In this document: piece by piece, positions 34,939 to 44,387 of the stretch
How the letters are laid out: the number at the start of each line of letters is the position of its first letter
Position numbering within the stretch: position 1 is the stretch's first letter
Source of the DNA: Paraburkholderia franconis
Lineage (GTDB): Bacteria; Pseudomonadota; Gammaproteobacteria; Burkholderiales; Burkholderiaceae
Assembly: GCF_009362735.1 (NCBI RefSeq)
Contig: NZ_WHNP01000008.1
Span: 176,275 to 240,274 of the forward strand
Direction: 5' to 3'
DNA length: 64,000 bases
Program-made: the position numbers and the translations under genes
Notes under the pieces: model-generated
What the model saw: only the letters and a program-made list of their open reading frames with translations
The model's database searches: none
What the model was told of the DNA's origin: nothing

Positions 34939-35132
34939 GCGAACACCTGTCGGGTTAGTTTCTTGTGCGGTGCGCGCCGTCGATGCCCGCGCCGGCGTGC
35001 GTCGATGCCATGCGCGTCTAGACGAAACCGCCCGATACGCGCCGGTAACGTTCATGTCCTGCCTGTATGTCTTGCCTGGGTGACGCCGGATGGGCTGACG
35101 GGAACGAAGCCGCGTCGATGCGGCGTTGTTCC

Positions 35133-37502
35133 TCAGGCCGATTCGTCGCTGGTGCTCGAAGCGTCGCTGGTGCTGTCCGCGTCGCTGCTGTGCGCGACCC
35201 GCATGCCGTGCGTGCCGCACACGCCGAAGCGTTCGAGCAGCGCGGGGATGCCCTCGACGGGCACGGGCCGTGAAAACAGAAAGCCCTGCGCCTCGATATG
35301 TCCGAGTGCCGCGAGCCACGCGATCTGCTCTTCCGTCTCCGTGCCTTCGACCACCACTGTCAGCCCGAGCGAACGCGCGAGATTGACGATGGCCGACACC
35401 ATCACGCAGACGCTACGGTCGCCGGGAATCGCCTGCACGAACGAGCGGTCGACCTTCAGCGTGTCGACCGAGAAGCGGTTCAGATACGACAGCGACGAAT
35501 AGCCGGTGCCGAAGTCGTCGAGCGCGATGCGCACGCCGAGCCGCTTCAACGCGAAGATCTTTTCGGAGACGAGATCGGGATACTCCATCATCGCCGTCTC
35601 GGTGATTTCGAGTTCGAGGCGGCGCGCGCTGATGCCCGATTCCTCGATGGCCTGCGAAATCGTTTCGTACAGATCGCCGCGCCAGAACTGCACGGCCGAA
35701 ATGTTTACGGCCAGCGACAGCGTGTCATAGCCCTGCTGCTGCCACTGCGCGAGCTGCCGGCACGCGGTGCGGATCACGAAATCGCCGATGGGCACGATCA
35801 GGCCCGTCGACTCGGCGACAGGGATGAACTCGTTCGCGGGAATCACACCGTGCTGCGGATGATTCCAGCGCACGAGCGCTTCGAAGCCGGTGATGCAGCG
35901 GCGCGACAGGTCGATCTTCGGCTGATACGCAAGGAACAGCTGCTGGTCGGCGAGCGCGACGCGCAGTTGCTGTTCCCACTTCATCAGATGGTCCGCGCGA
36001 TGCGACAGATGCGGCGAGTAGAACTGATAGCAGTTCTTGCCCGCGTCCTTCGCGCTGTACATCGCGAGGTCGGCCTTCTTCAGCAGATCGATTTCGCTTT
36101 CGTTGGCCACCGAGTAGAGCGCGATGCCGATGCTCGCATGCAGCACGAACGAACTGCCGCGCACTTCGAACGGCTTTGCGAACACGTCGGAGATCACTTC
36201 CGCGAGCATCACCGAGCGCTTCTCGACATCGTCGCCCTTGAGCACGACGACGAACTCGTCGCCGCCGATGCGCGAGAGGGCGCCCGCATCGGCGACGGCA
36301 TCGGCGAGACGCGCGGCCGTCATTTGCAGCACGATGTCGCCCGCGTTGTGGCCGAGCGTGTCATTGACGGTCTTGAAGTTGTCGAGGTCGATGAAGAGGA
36401 TCGCCAGGTGGCCGACGTTCATCGGCTGCGCCACGTCGTGACGCAGGCTTTGCAGCGTCGAGTAGCGGTTGCGCAGGCCCGTGAGCAGATCGAACTCGAC
36501 GAGATGCGTCATCTCGCGCTCGCGTCCGAGCAGCTTGCCGATCAGACCCGTGGCGACCGCGAAGAAGCCGAGCATCGCGAGCGAGATGAAGCTCGCCATC
36601 AGCAGATAGACGTTGCGCGTGTGGTTGTAGTCCGCGAACTCTTCGGCCTGCGACAGACCGACCAGCACGCCGAGCGGATAGCCGTCGATATGCCGGTACG
36701 ACACGATGCGCGTGACGTTGTCGATCGAATCGACGTAGGTGCCCGACACGTGCTCCGAAGTCGGATAGACGCCCGTCGCCGTGAACACGCCTGGCGAGCT
36801 TTCTGTGTTGCCCGTACGGCGCGCGAGCACGGCACCGCTATCGGAGATCACCGCGATCACGCCTTCGCGACCGATGGCAGCGTTGTTGTAGAAGTCGGTC
36901 GTGAAATAGCTCGGGTCTTCCGACACGACCACGACACCCGCGAACGTGCCGTCGGGATGATTCAGGCGGCGCGTCATCTGCAAGGTCCAGTGGCCCGAGA
37001 CGCGGCCGAGCACGGGCTTGCTGATGAAGAGCTGATCGTCGTTCTCGTGCTCGTGAACCTTGAAGTGCTCGCGGTCGGACAGATCGATCGGCTTCGGATT
37101 GGTTTCCGATGTGTTCGCGATGAGCTTGCCGCGCTCGTCGATCAGCGACACCTGTACGAGCGTTTCGCTTTGCACGACGCCCTTTTCGACCGTGCTGGTG
37201 AGATCGAAACGGCCCGGCGATTTTTCGAATTCGTATTTGACGAAGCGCGTAATCTGATCGACCTGGTGAATGGCCTTCACCGTGTGCTGTTCGAGCGCCG
37301 CCGACAAAATAGCGGCCGACGCCATCGCCTCGCGATAAGTCGTGTCCTTCTCAACCGACAGACGCGCGAAGATCACCGTCCACAGCAGCACGAGCACCAG
37401 CACGCCGAGCGCGGGAATCGCGAGCAGCGCGCGTCGGCGCGTACCGGCCGGATCGAGACGGTGCCTGACGTCGCGCGCGGAAGAGAGGCGGAACTGATTC
37501 AT
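35133..37502 (-). CDS. Cache-sensor GGDEF-EAL protein (cyclic di-GMP turnover)
   Basis: A 789-residue membrane protein. TM1 (about 25-46) is followed by a periplasmic double-Cache domain with VQVSLIDERGKLIANTSETN, DREHFKVHEH, and AVISDSGAVLARR. TM2 lies at about 300-325. The GGDEF domain has an intact GGDEF loop (LSRIGGDEFVVVL), with RLAD... and FIDLDNFKTVND. The EAL domain has EAL in GFEALVRWNHP, ELEITETAMM, IALDDFGTGYSSL, KVDRSFV and EGTET, all consistent with active phosphodiesterase. Both active sites look competent, so direction may depend on GTP control. The Ser/Asp-rich tail (DADSTSDASSTSDESA) is unusual. Confidence 0.92.
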   Translation of the reverse strand: MNQFRLSSARDVRHRLDPAGTRRRALLAIPALGVLVLVLLWTVIFARLSVEKDTTYREAMASAAILSAALEQHTVKAIHQVDQITRFVKYEFEKSPGRFDLTSTVEKGVVQSETLVQVSLIDERGKLIANTSETNPKPIDLSDREHFKVHEHENDDQLFISKPVLGRVSGHWTLQMTRRLNHPDGTFAGVVVVSEDPSYFTTDFYNNAAIGREGVIAVISDSGAVLARRTGNTESSPGVFTATGVYPTSEHVSGTYVDSIDNVTRIVSYRHIDGYPLGVLVGLSQAEEFADYNHTRNVYLLMASFISLAMLGFFAVATGLIGKLLGREREMTHLVEFDLLTGLRNRYSTLQSLRHDVAQPMNVGHLAILFIDLDNFKTVNDTLGHNAGDIVLQMTAARLADAVADAGALSRIGGDEFVVVLKGDDVEKRSVMLAEVISDVFAKPFEVRGSSFVLHASIGIALYSVANESEIDLLKKADLAMYSAKDAGKNCYQFYSPHLSHRADHLMKWEQQLRVALADQQLFLAYQPKIDLSRRCITGFEALVRWNHPQHGVIPANEFIPVAESTGLIVPIGDFVIRTACRQLAQWQQQGYDTLSLAVNISAVQFWRGDLYETISQAIEESGISARRLELEITETAMMEYPDLVSEKIFALKRLGVRIALDDFGTGYSSLSYLNRFSVDTLKVDRSFVQAIPGDRSVCVMVSAIVNLARSLGLTVVVEGTETEEQIAWLAALGHIEAQGFLFSRPVPVEGIPALLERFGVCGTHGMRVAHSSDADSTSDASSTSDESA

Positions 37503-38018
37503 CGGATAGACCGTGACCCTGTGCGTTGCGGCTGTGCTTGCGTTTCGGTGCTTGCGTTGCGAACGACTGCGCGAATGTTAAAACCGGCTGTATCGAATGG
37601 TTGATATGCCGCAACTGCTGCGGGAAGCAGGGGCGTGGTGGCGAGCCAGACCACCCGGTTGGTCAACGGTTACGATTTTGATATTACTGAATGACCAATA
37701 ATTAAGAAAGGTTTCGCGCATCGGGTATACGCTGGGCTCGGCGGGCATGCGAACGAATCATGCGCGCGTTGCCGCCGCTGGCCTGACAGGCGCGCCAGGC
37801 GGGCGTTTGAAAGACTGAGTCGAAAATATCCGGTGTGTCAGGAATCGCGTGAATGGATCGGCAACAGCCATTATGGCAACGAGGCCATTCATGCAGGCTG
37901 CATGAATGGCCTCGAACGTGTAATTAGCTTTTTTGTGTCGGCGCATCCGGCCGACTCTTAGAACATCCAGGTGACGCGTGAATGTCAGTTCCGGCAACGA
38001 CGCGAACGCTTGCGGCGT
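37503..38018. other. Intergenic region with a perfect hairpin
   Basis: About 515 bp with no protein-like frame. It contains an AT-rich stretch near 37670-37710 that probably holds the promoter for the GGDEF-EAL gene, and the 15-bp hairpin at 37881-37913. No other element recognised. Confidence 0.45.
37881..37913. other. 15-bp perfect hairpin of unknown role
   Basis: GAGGCCATTCATGCA (37881-37895) and its exact complement (37899-37913) are separated by only GGC. A T6 run starts 15 nt downstream, so it is not a normal terminator on the plus strand, and there is no plus-strand gene upstream. It is the longest perfect inverted repeat I found in the window. Confidence 0.7.
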
Positions 38019-38909
38019 CTATGGCAGCCTGAAAGTGCCGTCGACGACAGTCACGGATGCGCCGCCAATCCATGTCTTGCCCGCCGCATCGTCGTAACGG
38101 ATGGAGACATCGCCCGCACGGCCAAGCGCCGTACCCTGGCGCACCGTGTATTGCGCGCCGGGCCGGCGGTTCTGCTGCGTGAGCAATCCTGCCAGCGCGG
38201 CGTTTGCACTACCCGTCACAGGGTCTTCCCCAATGCCGAGGCCGCCGCCCATCATCAGGCAGCGCAACTCGAAGGTCGCGGGTCCGTTCGGATCGTGCGG
38301 ACCGTAGGCTGCGATGCCATGCGCGCCGACCGTCTTCGCGACACGCTCGAACAGCGCGGCATCGGGTTCGAGCGCGAGACACGCACGGGCCGAATTCATA
38401 CGGACGACGAGCCATTGCGGACCGTTGTCGACGCCGCAGGGCTGCGCCGTGTAATCGATTGCATCGCTGCGCAAGGCTTGAGCGAGCGCCGGGTATTCGC
38501 TTTCGGCGAGCGGCGTCACGCGCGCGGGCGGTGCGGCGAAAGCCCACACGTTGCGTTGGCTATCTTCTTCCGTCAATTCGATCAGGCCCGCAGCGCATTG
38601 CTGGACCATACGTCCCGGCTGCTTCGCGTGATTGCCGGCCTCGCGCCACGCGTGCGCGGTGCCGAGCGTCGGATGGCCGGCGAACGGCAACTCGCCGCGC
38701 GTCGTGAAGATGCGCACGCGATAATCGGCCGACGAGTCGGTCGGCTTTAGCAGGAAGGTCGTTTCCGACAGATTCGTCCAGCGTGCGATTGCCTGCATCT
38801 GTTCGGCGTCGAGTCCGTCCGCGTCGAAAATCACGGCAAGCGGATTGCCTTTGAACGGCACCGACGTGAACACGTCGACCTGTTTGAAGCGAACGGTTTT
38901 CTCTTGCAT
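38019..38909 (-). CDS. PhzF-family isomerase/epimerase-like protein
   Basis: A 296-residue protein with two mirrored halves of the diaminopimelate-epimerase fold. The active-site Glu lies in NLSETTFLL, as in PhzF. Other signatures are FTTRGELPFAGHPTLGTAHAW in the first half and GEDPVTGSANAALAGLL in the second. AGGA precedes ATG 38909. The family includes the phenazine enzyme PhzF, but most members act in unknown steps; no phenazine genes are here. It lies beyond a terminator from the Rid-family gene, so it is probably a separate unit. Confidence 0.9.
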   Translation of the reverse strand: MQEKTVRFKQVDVFTSVPFKGNPLAVIFDADGLDAEQMQAIARWTNLSETTFLLKPTDSSADYRVRIFTTRGELPFAGHPTLGTAHAWREAGNHAKQPGRMVQQCAAGLIELTEEDSQRNVWAFAAPPARVTPLAESEYPALAQALRSDAIDYTAQPCGVDNGPQWLVVRMNSARACLALEPDAALFERVAKTVGAHGIAAYGPHDPNGPATFELRCLMMGGGLGIGEDPVTGSANAALAGLLTQQNRRPGAQYTVRQGTALGRAGDVSIRYDDAAGKTWIGGASVTVVDGTFRLP

Positions 38910-39022
38910 CGTCTGTTTCCTGTTCGGTGTGTTTTTCCTGGTTGCGTGTGCAGCGACGTGGGACCGTTCCATGTGTGTCGGCACAACTTCAACTGTGACC
39001 AGCCCGCGCGACAGTAGAGGCA

Positions 39023-39066
39023 CAAAAAACACGCCGCCGATGACGCGTTCACGTCATCGACGGCGT
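39023..39066 (-). terminator. Intrinsic terminator after the Rid-family gene
   Basis: A 15-position stem with one mismatch (arms 39031-39045 and 39052-39066) runs on the minus strand into six T (39029-39024). Confidence 0.8.
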
Positions 39067-39129
39067 GTCGGCGTCGAACGGGCGATGAAGGCGCTCGCAA
39101 CGAGCGCCTATACATGCAATACGCGCCGC

Positions 39130-39594
39130 TTATTGCACCTCGGCGATCAACTCGATCTCGACGCACGCGCCGAGCGGAATCTGCGCGACGCCGAATGCCG
39201 AGCGCGCGTGCTTGCCGCGCTCGCCGAACACATCGGCGATCAGTTCCGATGCGCCGTTCGTCACGATGTGCTGCTCGGTGAAATCGAGCGTCGAGTTGAC
39301 GAGGCTCATCAGCTTGACGATGCGCGTCACGCGGTTCAGGTCGCCGACGTGCGCGTGCAGCGTCGCGAGCAGATCGATTGCGATCGAGCGCGCCGCGGCC
39401 TTGCCTTCTTCGGTCTTCAGCGTGTCGCCGAGCTTGCCGGCCCACACCTTGCCGTCCTTCTTCGCGATGTGTCCGGACAGATACACCGTGTTGCCGCTTT
39501 GCGCGCTCATCACGTAAGCGGCAGCGGGCGCGCCTGCTACGGGCAGTTCGATGCCCAGTTCCTTCAGCTTGTCATACACATTTGATTGAGCCAT
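39130..39594 (-). CDS. Rid (YjgF/YER057c/UK114) family protein
   Basis: A 154-residue single-domain protein, longer than RidA (about 128). YLSGHIAKKDGKV and ATLHAHVGDLNRV match the fold. The segment holding the RidA deaminase Arg (E. coli VARLPKD) reads VAQIPLG, so the essential Arg is Gln. It probably lacks classic enamine/imine deaminase activity and belongs to a non-catalytic or otherwise specialised Rid subgroup. It is just downstream of the PLP aminotransferase, matching the usual pairing of Rid proteins with PLP enzymes that release reactive imines. Confidence 0.88.
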   Translation of the reverse strand: MAQSNVYDKLKELGIELPVAGAPAAAYVMSAQSGNTVYLSGHIAKKDGKVWAGKLGDTLKTEEGKAAARSIAIDLLATLHAHVGDLNRVTRIVKLMSLVNSTLDFTEQHIVTNGASELIADVFGERGKHARSAFGVAQIPLGACVEIELIAEVQ

Positions 39595-39638
39595 GACGTG
39601 TCCTTGTCGGTGAATGGAAAGAGTGGTTCGCGATGCGC

Positions 39639-40835
39639 CTACACGCGCGCGCGAATCAGTTCAGCGAGACGCGCAATGCCCTCGTCGATCTTCGCGGGTG
39701 GCACGGTCACGAACGACAGGCGCAACGTGTTCTGCTGCGCCTCGTTCGCGAAGAACGGACCGCCCGGCACGAACGCGACGTTTTGCGCGACGGCTTCTTC
39801 GAGCAGCTTCATCGAGTCGATGTGCTTCGGCAGCGACACCCAGATAAACATGCCGCCTTCCGGACGGTTCCACGCAACGCCGTCCGGCATGTAGCGTTCG
39901 AGCGAACCGAGCATCGCCTCGCACTGGTCGCGATACAGCGCGCGGATCTTCGGCACGTGCGTATCGAGGAAGCCGTCCTTCACGACTTCATGCACGATGC
40001 GCTGCGTGAAGCTGGGCGTGTGCAGGTCGGTGGCCTGCTTGGCCTGCACGAGCTTGAAGTGCAGTTCTTCGGGCGCAATGATGTAGCCGATGCGCAGACC
40101 CGGCGCCAGCACCTTGGAGAACGAACCGAGATGCACGATGTGATCGGGCGCCATCGACAGCATCGTCGGCAGCGGCTCGCCCTTGTAGTCGAGCGCGCCA
40201 TACGGATCGTCTTCGATGACGGGGAAGGGCGCCGATTTCGCGAACTCCGCGAGCGCGCGGCGACGCTCGACGGGCAGGCGCCGACCCGTCGGATTCTGGA
40301 AGTTCGGCTGCGCGTACAGAAGGCGCGCGCCCTTCGTCAGTTCCGGCGTGAGACCTTCGGGGATCAGGCCGTTGCCGTCGGTCGGCACCTGCACATAGCG
40401 CGGCTCGTACATCGAGAACGATTGCAGCGCGCCGAGATACGTCGGCGTTTCGACGAGCACGGGGCTTTCCGGGCACACCAGCACTTTGCCGAGCAGGTCG
40501 AGCGCCTGTTGCGAGCCCGTCGTGATCAGCACCTGCGACGGACGGATTTGCGCGCCGTTCACCGAGTAGCGTTGCGCAACCCACTCGCGCAGCGGCATGT
40601 AGCCTTCCGTTGCGCTGTACTGAAGCGCGGCGGCGGGCGAGTCGCGCAGGATGCGGTCGGACGCCGCGCGCATTTCCTCGGCCGGGAACGTGGCCGGCGA
40701 AGGCAGACCACCCGCGAACGAAATGACCTCGGGCCGCTCGGTGACCTTCAGGATTTCGCGGATCGCCGAGCTGGTCAGCTTGCGAGCGCGTTCGGACAAT
40801 TGCCAGGTCGGGGCATTGAGGTCGCTTTGATTCAT
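39639..40835 (-). CDS. PLP-dependent aminotransferase (fold type I, LysN/2-aminoadipate type)
   Basis: A 398-residue class I/II aminotransferase. Signatures: substrate-side ISFAGGLPSPATFP, YSATEGYMPLREWV, the glycine-rich TTGSQQALDL, YAQPNFQNPTG, VIEDDPYGAL and the PLP-lysine loop GSFSKVLAPGLRIGY. This subgroup includes 2-aminoadipate and aromatic aminotransferases; the substrate here is unknown. It is followed by the Rid-family gene 45 bp later. The EamA transporter is upstream, so the genes are likely co-transcribed and under the divergent MocR regulator. Confidence 0.93.
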   Translation of the reverse strand: MNQSDLNAPTWQLSERARKLTSSAIREILKVTERPEVISFAGGLPSPATFPAEEMRAASDRILRDSPAAALQYSATEGYMPLREWVAQRYSVNGAQIRPSQVLITTGSQQALDLLGKVLVCPESPVLVETPTYLGALQSFSMYEPRYVQVPTDGNGLIPEGLTPELTKGARLLYAQPNFQNPTGRRLPVERRRALAEFAKSAPFPVIEDDPYGALDYKGEPLPTMLSMAPDHIVHLGSFSKVLAPGLRIGYIIAPEELHFKLVQAKQATDLHTPSFTQRIVHEVVKDGFLDTHVPKIRALYRDQCEAMLGSLERYMPDGVAWNRPEGGMFIWVSLPKHIDSMKLLEEAVAQNVAFVPGGPFFANEAQQNTLRLSFVTVPPAKIDEGIARLAELIRARV

Positions 40836-40899
40836 GGTCTCCTCGTCGGTATGGCTTGAACAGGTGGTCGGTCAAAAAAGCGATTATCGCGCGAACTTG

Positions 40900-41805
40900 T
40901 CAGGCGGCGCGAACGGGCCGCGCGGCCGTGTGCACGGCAGTCTTGCGGCCGAGCATTACGGTGGCGATCACAGCGGCGGCGAAGATCCACGTGATGGCCG
41001 CGACGTCCTCGCCGAAGAAGAGGGCCGAAAAGGCCATCGTGAAGAAGATTTGCATTAGCTGAACCTGGCCGACGCGCGCGATGCCGCCCATCGCGAGGCC
41101 CGCGTACCACGCGAAAAAGCCGATGAACTGCGAGAACAGCGTCACGTAGCCGAACGCGAGCCAGGTCTTCAACGCGACGGGGCCGGGATGCGTGACGTGC
41201 TGCTCCCAGCCGAGCCACGCAACGGGAATCAGCAGGAACGGCGCGGACACGACGAGCGCCCAGCAGATCACCTGCCAGCCGCCCATCTGCCGCGCAAGCC
41301 GCGCGCCTTCCGCGTAGCCGAGCGCGCCGATGCCGACGGCGACGAGCATCAGCAGGTCGCCTGCCTGGAATGCGCCGCCGCCCGCCTGCAACGCGAACGC
41401 GACGACGATCGCGCTGCCCGCGACGGCGCTCGCCCAGAACGCCTTCGACGGCCGCTCGTGCGACAGCCACGCCGCGTAGATCGCGACGCACAGCGGCTGC
41501 AAGCCGTTGACGACGGCGCCATGCGACGCAGGCACGCTCTTCATCGCCCACGCCGAGAACACGGGAAACGCGATGATCACGCCGAGCGACACGACAGCGA
41601 GGGCCTTGAGCTGCGGCCAGGTCGGCAGCTTTTCGCGGCGGATCGCGAGCAGCGCGGCGGCGGGAACGGAAGCGGCGAGCGCGCGCCCCAGGCCGTTCAG
41701 CAGCGGGCTGAATTCGGCGACGACGATGCGGGTCATCGGCAGCGTCAGGCTGAAGATCATTACGCCGATCAGGCCGAGCAGCATGCCTTGGGTTTCGCGC
41801 TTCAT
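40900..41805 (-). CDS. EamA-family (DMT) transporter
   Basis: A 301-residue inner-membrane protein with about ten helices in two EamA repeats (GLIGVMIFSLTLPMTRIVVA at the start; AFSALFFGEDVAAITWIFAAAVIA at the end). EamA proteins export amino acids and other metabolites. Placement between an aminotransferase and a glyoxalase-like gene suggests it moves the substrate or product of that pathway. ATG 41805 gives the expected full length. Substrate unknown. Confidence 0.9.
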   Translation of the reverse strand: MKRETQGMLLGLIGVMIFSLTLPMTRIVVAEFSPLLNGLGRALAASVPAAALLAIRREKLPTWPQLKALAVVSLGVIIAFPVFSAWAMKSVPASHGAVVNGLQPLCVAIYAAWLSHERPSKAFWASAVAGSAIVVAFALQAGGGAFQAGDLLMLVAVGIGALGYAEGARLARQMGGWQVICWALVVSAPFLLIPVAWLGWEQHVTHPGPVALKTWLAFGYVTLFSQFIGFFAWYAGLAMGGIARVGQVQLMQIFFTMAFSALFFGEDVAAITWIFAAAVIATVMLGRKTAVHTAARPVRAA

Positions 41806-41830
41806 TGCGTCTGTCTCTCCATGCGTGTGG

Positions 41831-42511
41831 TTATTTGAGCGTGCGCAGGCCGCTCGGGGTTTCGATTTCGGCGGCGAGCGCAGGCGCGCCGTCCGTGCTT
41901 TCGAGCGCGATCAGCGTTTGCGCGCCGAGCCACTGCAGTTGCTGCGCGACGAGATCCACTCGCGGATGCCAGCCCTTCAGCGACTTGAGCAGCAGGCCGG
42001 TTTCCGGCAGCACCATCGACGGATGGCGCGCCGTGTCCCATTGGATCAGCGACGGCACGATGCCATCGCCCGCGCCTTGCCACGCGGGGAACGCGCCGTC
42101 GTCGGCGACCGTGAGGCTCCACGTGAAATCGCCGCGCGTCATCGGCACGACGGTCGGGATGCGCTGCGGATACTGTTGTTGCCACAGCGCGAGATTCTTC
42201 GGCCGCTCGACGCGCGCGGCCCAGTGCGACAGATACGGACCGTTCGCGAGCCGCGCGTGCGTCGCGGGATCGTCGAGCGCGAACAGGCGTGGCCGAGCGT
42301 TCGCGGTTTCCTGCGCGTCCGGATCGATCGCGATGACTTCCAGATACACGCCGCCCCACAGATTGAGCAGCCGGTTGTGCGTGCGCATCGACGGATGCGC
42401 GCCGCCGCCCGACGGCGCGACGCCGAGCGTATCGGCGACGTACTCCGTGCCTTCGTCGAGCGTGCGGGCGGAAACAACGAGATGGTCGAGTCGTAGCGTG
42501 TGTGCGGTCAT
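41831..42511 (-). CDS. Glyoxalase-like (VOC superfamily) protein
   Basis: A 226-residue cytoplasmic protein. The first VOC motif is clear (LDHLVVSARTLDEGTEYVADTLG). A central segment (HNRLLNLWGGVYLEVIAIDP) carries the strand with a likely metal Glu. The second half is a degenerate repeat. This is the Glyoxalase_3-type layout, with no known substrate. It is the first gene of the minus-strand cluster, facing the MocR gene across 412 bp, with the EamA gene 25 bp behind. Confidence 0.85.
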   Translation of the reverse strand: MTAHTLRLDHLVVSARTLDEGTEYVADTLGVAPSGGGAHPSMRTHNRLLNLWGGVYLEVIAIDPDAQETANARPRLFALDDPATHARLANGPYLSHWAARVERPKNLALWQQQYPQRIPTVVPMTRGDFTWSLTVADDGAFPAWQGAGDGIVPSLIQWDTARHPSMVLPETGLLLKSLKGWHPRVDLVAQQLQWLGAQTLIALESTDGAPALAAEIETPSGLRTLK

Positions 42512-42923
42512 GGCTGCAAGGGAACGGTCGGTCGGCTGGAAGCCGCTACGGCAGGCAACTGTCTGCCGGATGCCGGGCCACCAGGGTTAATCTGTAAGAG
42601 TAACCGTTCGGCGCGGCCAGACCATGCACAGTGCGGCAAGGCCGGTATCGGCGGGCTTTGCGCCGCCGTCTGATAAAGCGGGCAATGGGAAAACAGCAGC
42701 AGCGTCGAATCAAATGTACCGGCAGTGACCGGCACAGTAACGGTACAATCGGCTCGATACTGTTCGGTACAGTTGTCCGGTCACATCGCCGTCCGTTCGA
42801 CCGTGCATGCCGTTCGGCGGCGGCGGCCTGTTCCGCTGGTTTCGCGCGTTCCGCGACGGCCGCCAAGCCTGTTTCCGTTGTCGTTTCCGACGTTGCCCTT
42901 GCAGCGCATAGCTGGAGTCCGCC
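42512..42923. other. Divergent promoter region between the VOC gene and the MocR gene
   Basis: About 410 bp, with no credible gene. The middle part (42716-42790) is a dense block of repeated motifs, annotated separately, and should hold both promoters. Confidence 0.5.
42716..42775. promoter_or_regulatory. GGTAC repeat block, candidate MocR operator
   Basis: CGGTACA occurs at 42741-42747 and 42765-42771, 24 bp apart, and the inverted copy GTACCG lies at 42716-42721. ACTGT/ACAGT (42760-42764 and 42770-42774) flank the last copy. MocR proteins commonly bind direct repeats at divergent promoters, so this fits autoregulation plus control of the minus-strand cluster. TACAAT at 42744-42749 could be a -10. 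Confidence 0.5.
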
Positions 42924-44387
42924 ATGTCCGTCCCGCTCGATCTGATTCCCGCACCCCACGACGCGTCGGCGCTCACGCTCGTCGATCAGCTCGTCCAGTG
43001 GGCGCGCCGACGCATCGAAGAGCGCGTGTTCCGCCCCGGCATGCGCATGCCGTCGATCCGCAAGCTCGCGCTCGACAAGGGCGTGTCGCGCTTCACGGTC
43101 GTCGAGGCGTACGAGCGGCTCGTCGCGCAGGGCTATCTGGATTCGCGCCGCGGCTCCGGCTTCTACGTGCGTGAGCGTCTCGCGGGGCCGGTGTCCGTCG
43201 AGCGCCGTCTTTCCAATGCCGCTCCCGATGCGGCGCCCGCGCCCAGCACGATCGACGTCGTCTGGCTGTTGCGCAACATGCTGCATACGTCGACGCGGCC
43301 CGAGCGCGGTCCGGGCCTCGGCTATCTGCCGTCGCGCTGGCTCGACGGCGAGCTGATCACGGGCGCGCTGCGCACGCTCGGCCGGCAAAGCGGCGCGCAG
43401 ATGCTCGGCTTCGGCACGCCGCAAGGCTTCCTGCCGCTGCGCCAGCAGTTGCAGACGCGGCTCGAAGAGCTGGAGATCGGCGCGTCGCCGGAACAGATCG
43501 TGCTCGTGTCCGGCATCACGCAGGCGATCGACCTGATTGCGCGGCTCTACGTGCAACCCGGCGATACCGTGATCGTTGGCGATCCGGCGTGGTTCCAGAT
43601 GTTCGGGCGCTTCGCGTCGCAGGGCGCGCGCCTCGTCGGCATGCCGTACACGCCGGACGGCCCCGATCTCGACGCGCTCGAAACGCTCGTGCAGACCTGG
43701 CGCCCGAAAATGCTCGTAATCAACTCGGTGCTGCAAAATCCGACGGGCACGTCGCTGACGGCGGCGCAGGCGTTCCGTATATTGCGGCTCGCGGAGGAGT
43801 ACGACTTCATCGTCGTCGAAGACGACATCTACGGCGACCTGTGCCCGCCCGGCTTTGCGGCGACGCGCCTCGCGAGCCTCGACCAGCTGCGGCGCGTCAT
43901 TTATCTCGGCAGCTTTTCGAAGACGCTCGCGGCGAATCTGCGGGTCGGCTTCATGGCGTCGTCGCTGGACGTGGCGAAGGCCGTCACGGACCAGAAAATG
44001 CTCGTCGGCATGACGACGCCCGAACTGAACGAGCGCGTGCTGTACAAGATCCTGACGGAAGGGCACTACCGGCGGCACGTCGAGCGGCTTCGCGCGCGGC
44101 TCGACGGCGTGCGCGACAAATCTGTGCGGATGCTCGAAAAAACGGGGCTGCGGATGTTTCAGACACCGGCGGCGGGCATGTTCGTGTGGGCGGATACGGG
44201 CGTCGACGCCGATGCGCTCGCGGCCGCCGGCCACGAGGAAGGCTTCTTGCTGACACCGGGAAGCCTGTTCTCGCCGCAGCAGTCGCCGACCACGTGGATG
44301 CGCTTCAACGTCGCGAATTGCGGCGATCCGGCACTGCCGGCGTTTTTGTGCGGCTATCTGGACAGCGTCGCGCGCCGCGCTTCATGA
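42924..44387 (+). CDS. MocR-type regulator (GntR HTH fused to aminotransferase fold)
   Basis: A 487-residue chimeric regulator. The GntR winged helix (about 15-85) has RVFRPGMRMPSIRKLALDKG and RFTVVEAYERLVAQGYLDSRRGSGFYV. The aminotransferase-like effector domain (about 115-480) has NSVLQNPTG, VVEDDIYGDL and the PLP-lysine loop LGSFSKTLAANLRVGF, so it can still bind PLP. Such proteins sense PLP or PLP-amino acid adducts (PdxR, GabR). GGAG precedes ATG 42924. Its natural target is the divergent VOC/EamA/aminotransferase/Rid cluster. Confidence 0.93.
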   Translation: MSVPLDLIPAPHDASALTLVDQLVQWARRRIEERVFRPGMRMPSIRKLALDKGVSRFTVVEAYERLVAQGYLDSRRGSGFYVRERLAGPVSVERRLSNAAPDAAPAPSTIDVVWLLRNMLHTSTRPERGPGLGYLPSRWLDGELITGALRTLGRQSGAQMLGFGTPQGFLPLRQQLQTRLEELEIGASPEQIVLVSGITQAIDLIARLYVQPGDTVIVGDPAWFQMFGRFASQGARLVGMPYTPDGPDLDALETLVQTWRPKMLVINSVLQNPTGTSLTAAQAFRILRLAEEYDFIVVEDDIYGDLCPPGFAATRLASLDQLRRVIYLGSFSKTLAANLRVGFMASSLDVAKAVTDQKMLVGMTTPELNERVLYKILTEGHYRRHVERLRARLDGVRDKSVRMLEKTGLRMFQTPAAGMFVWADTGVDADALAAAGHEEGFLLTPGSLFSPQQSPTTWMRFNVANCGDPALPAFLCGYLDSVARRAS

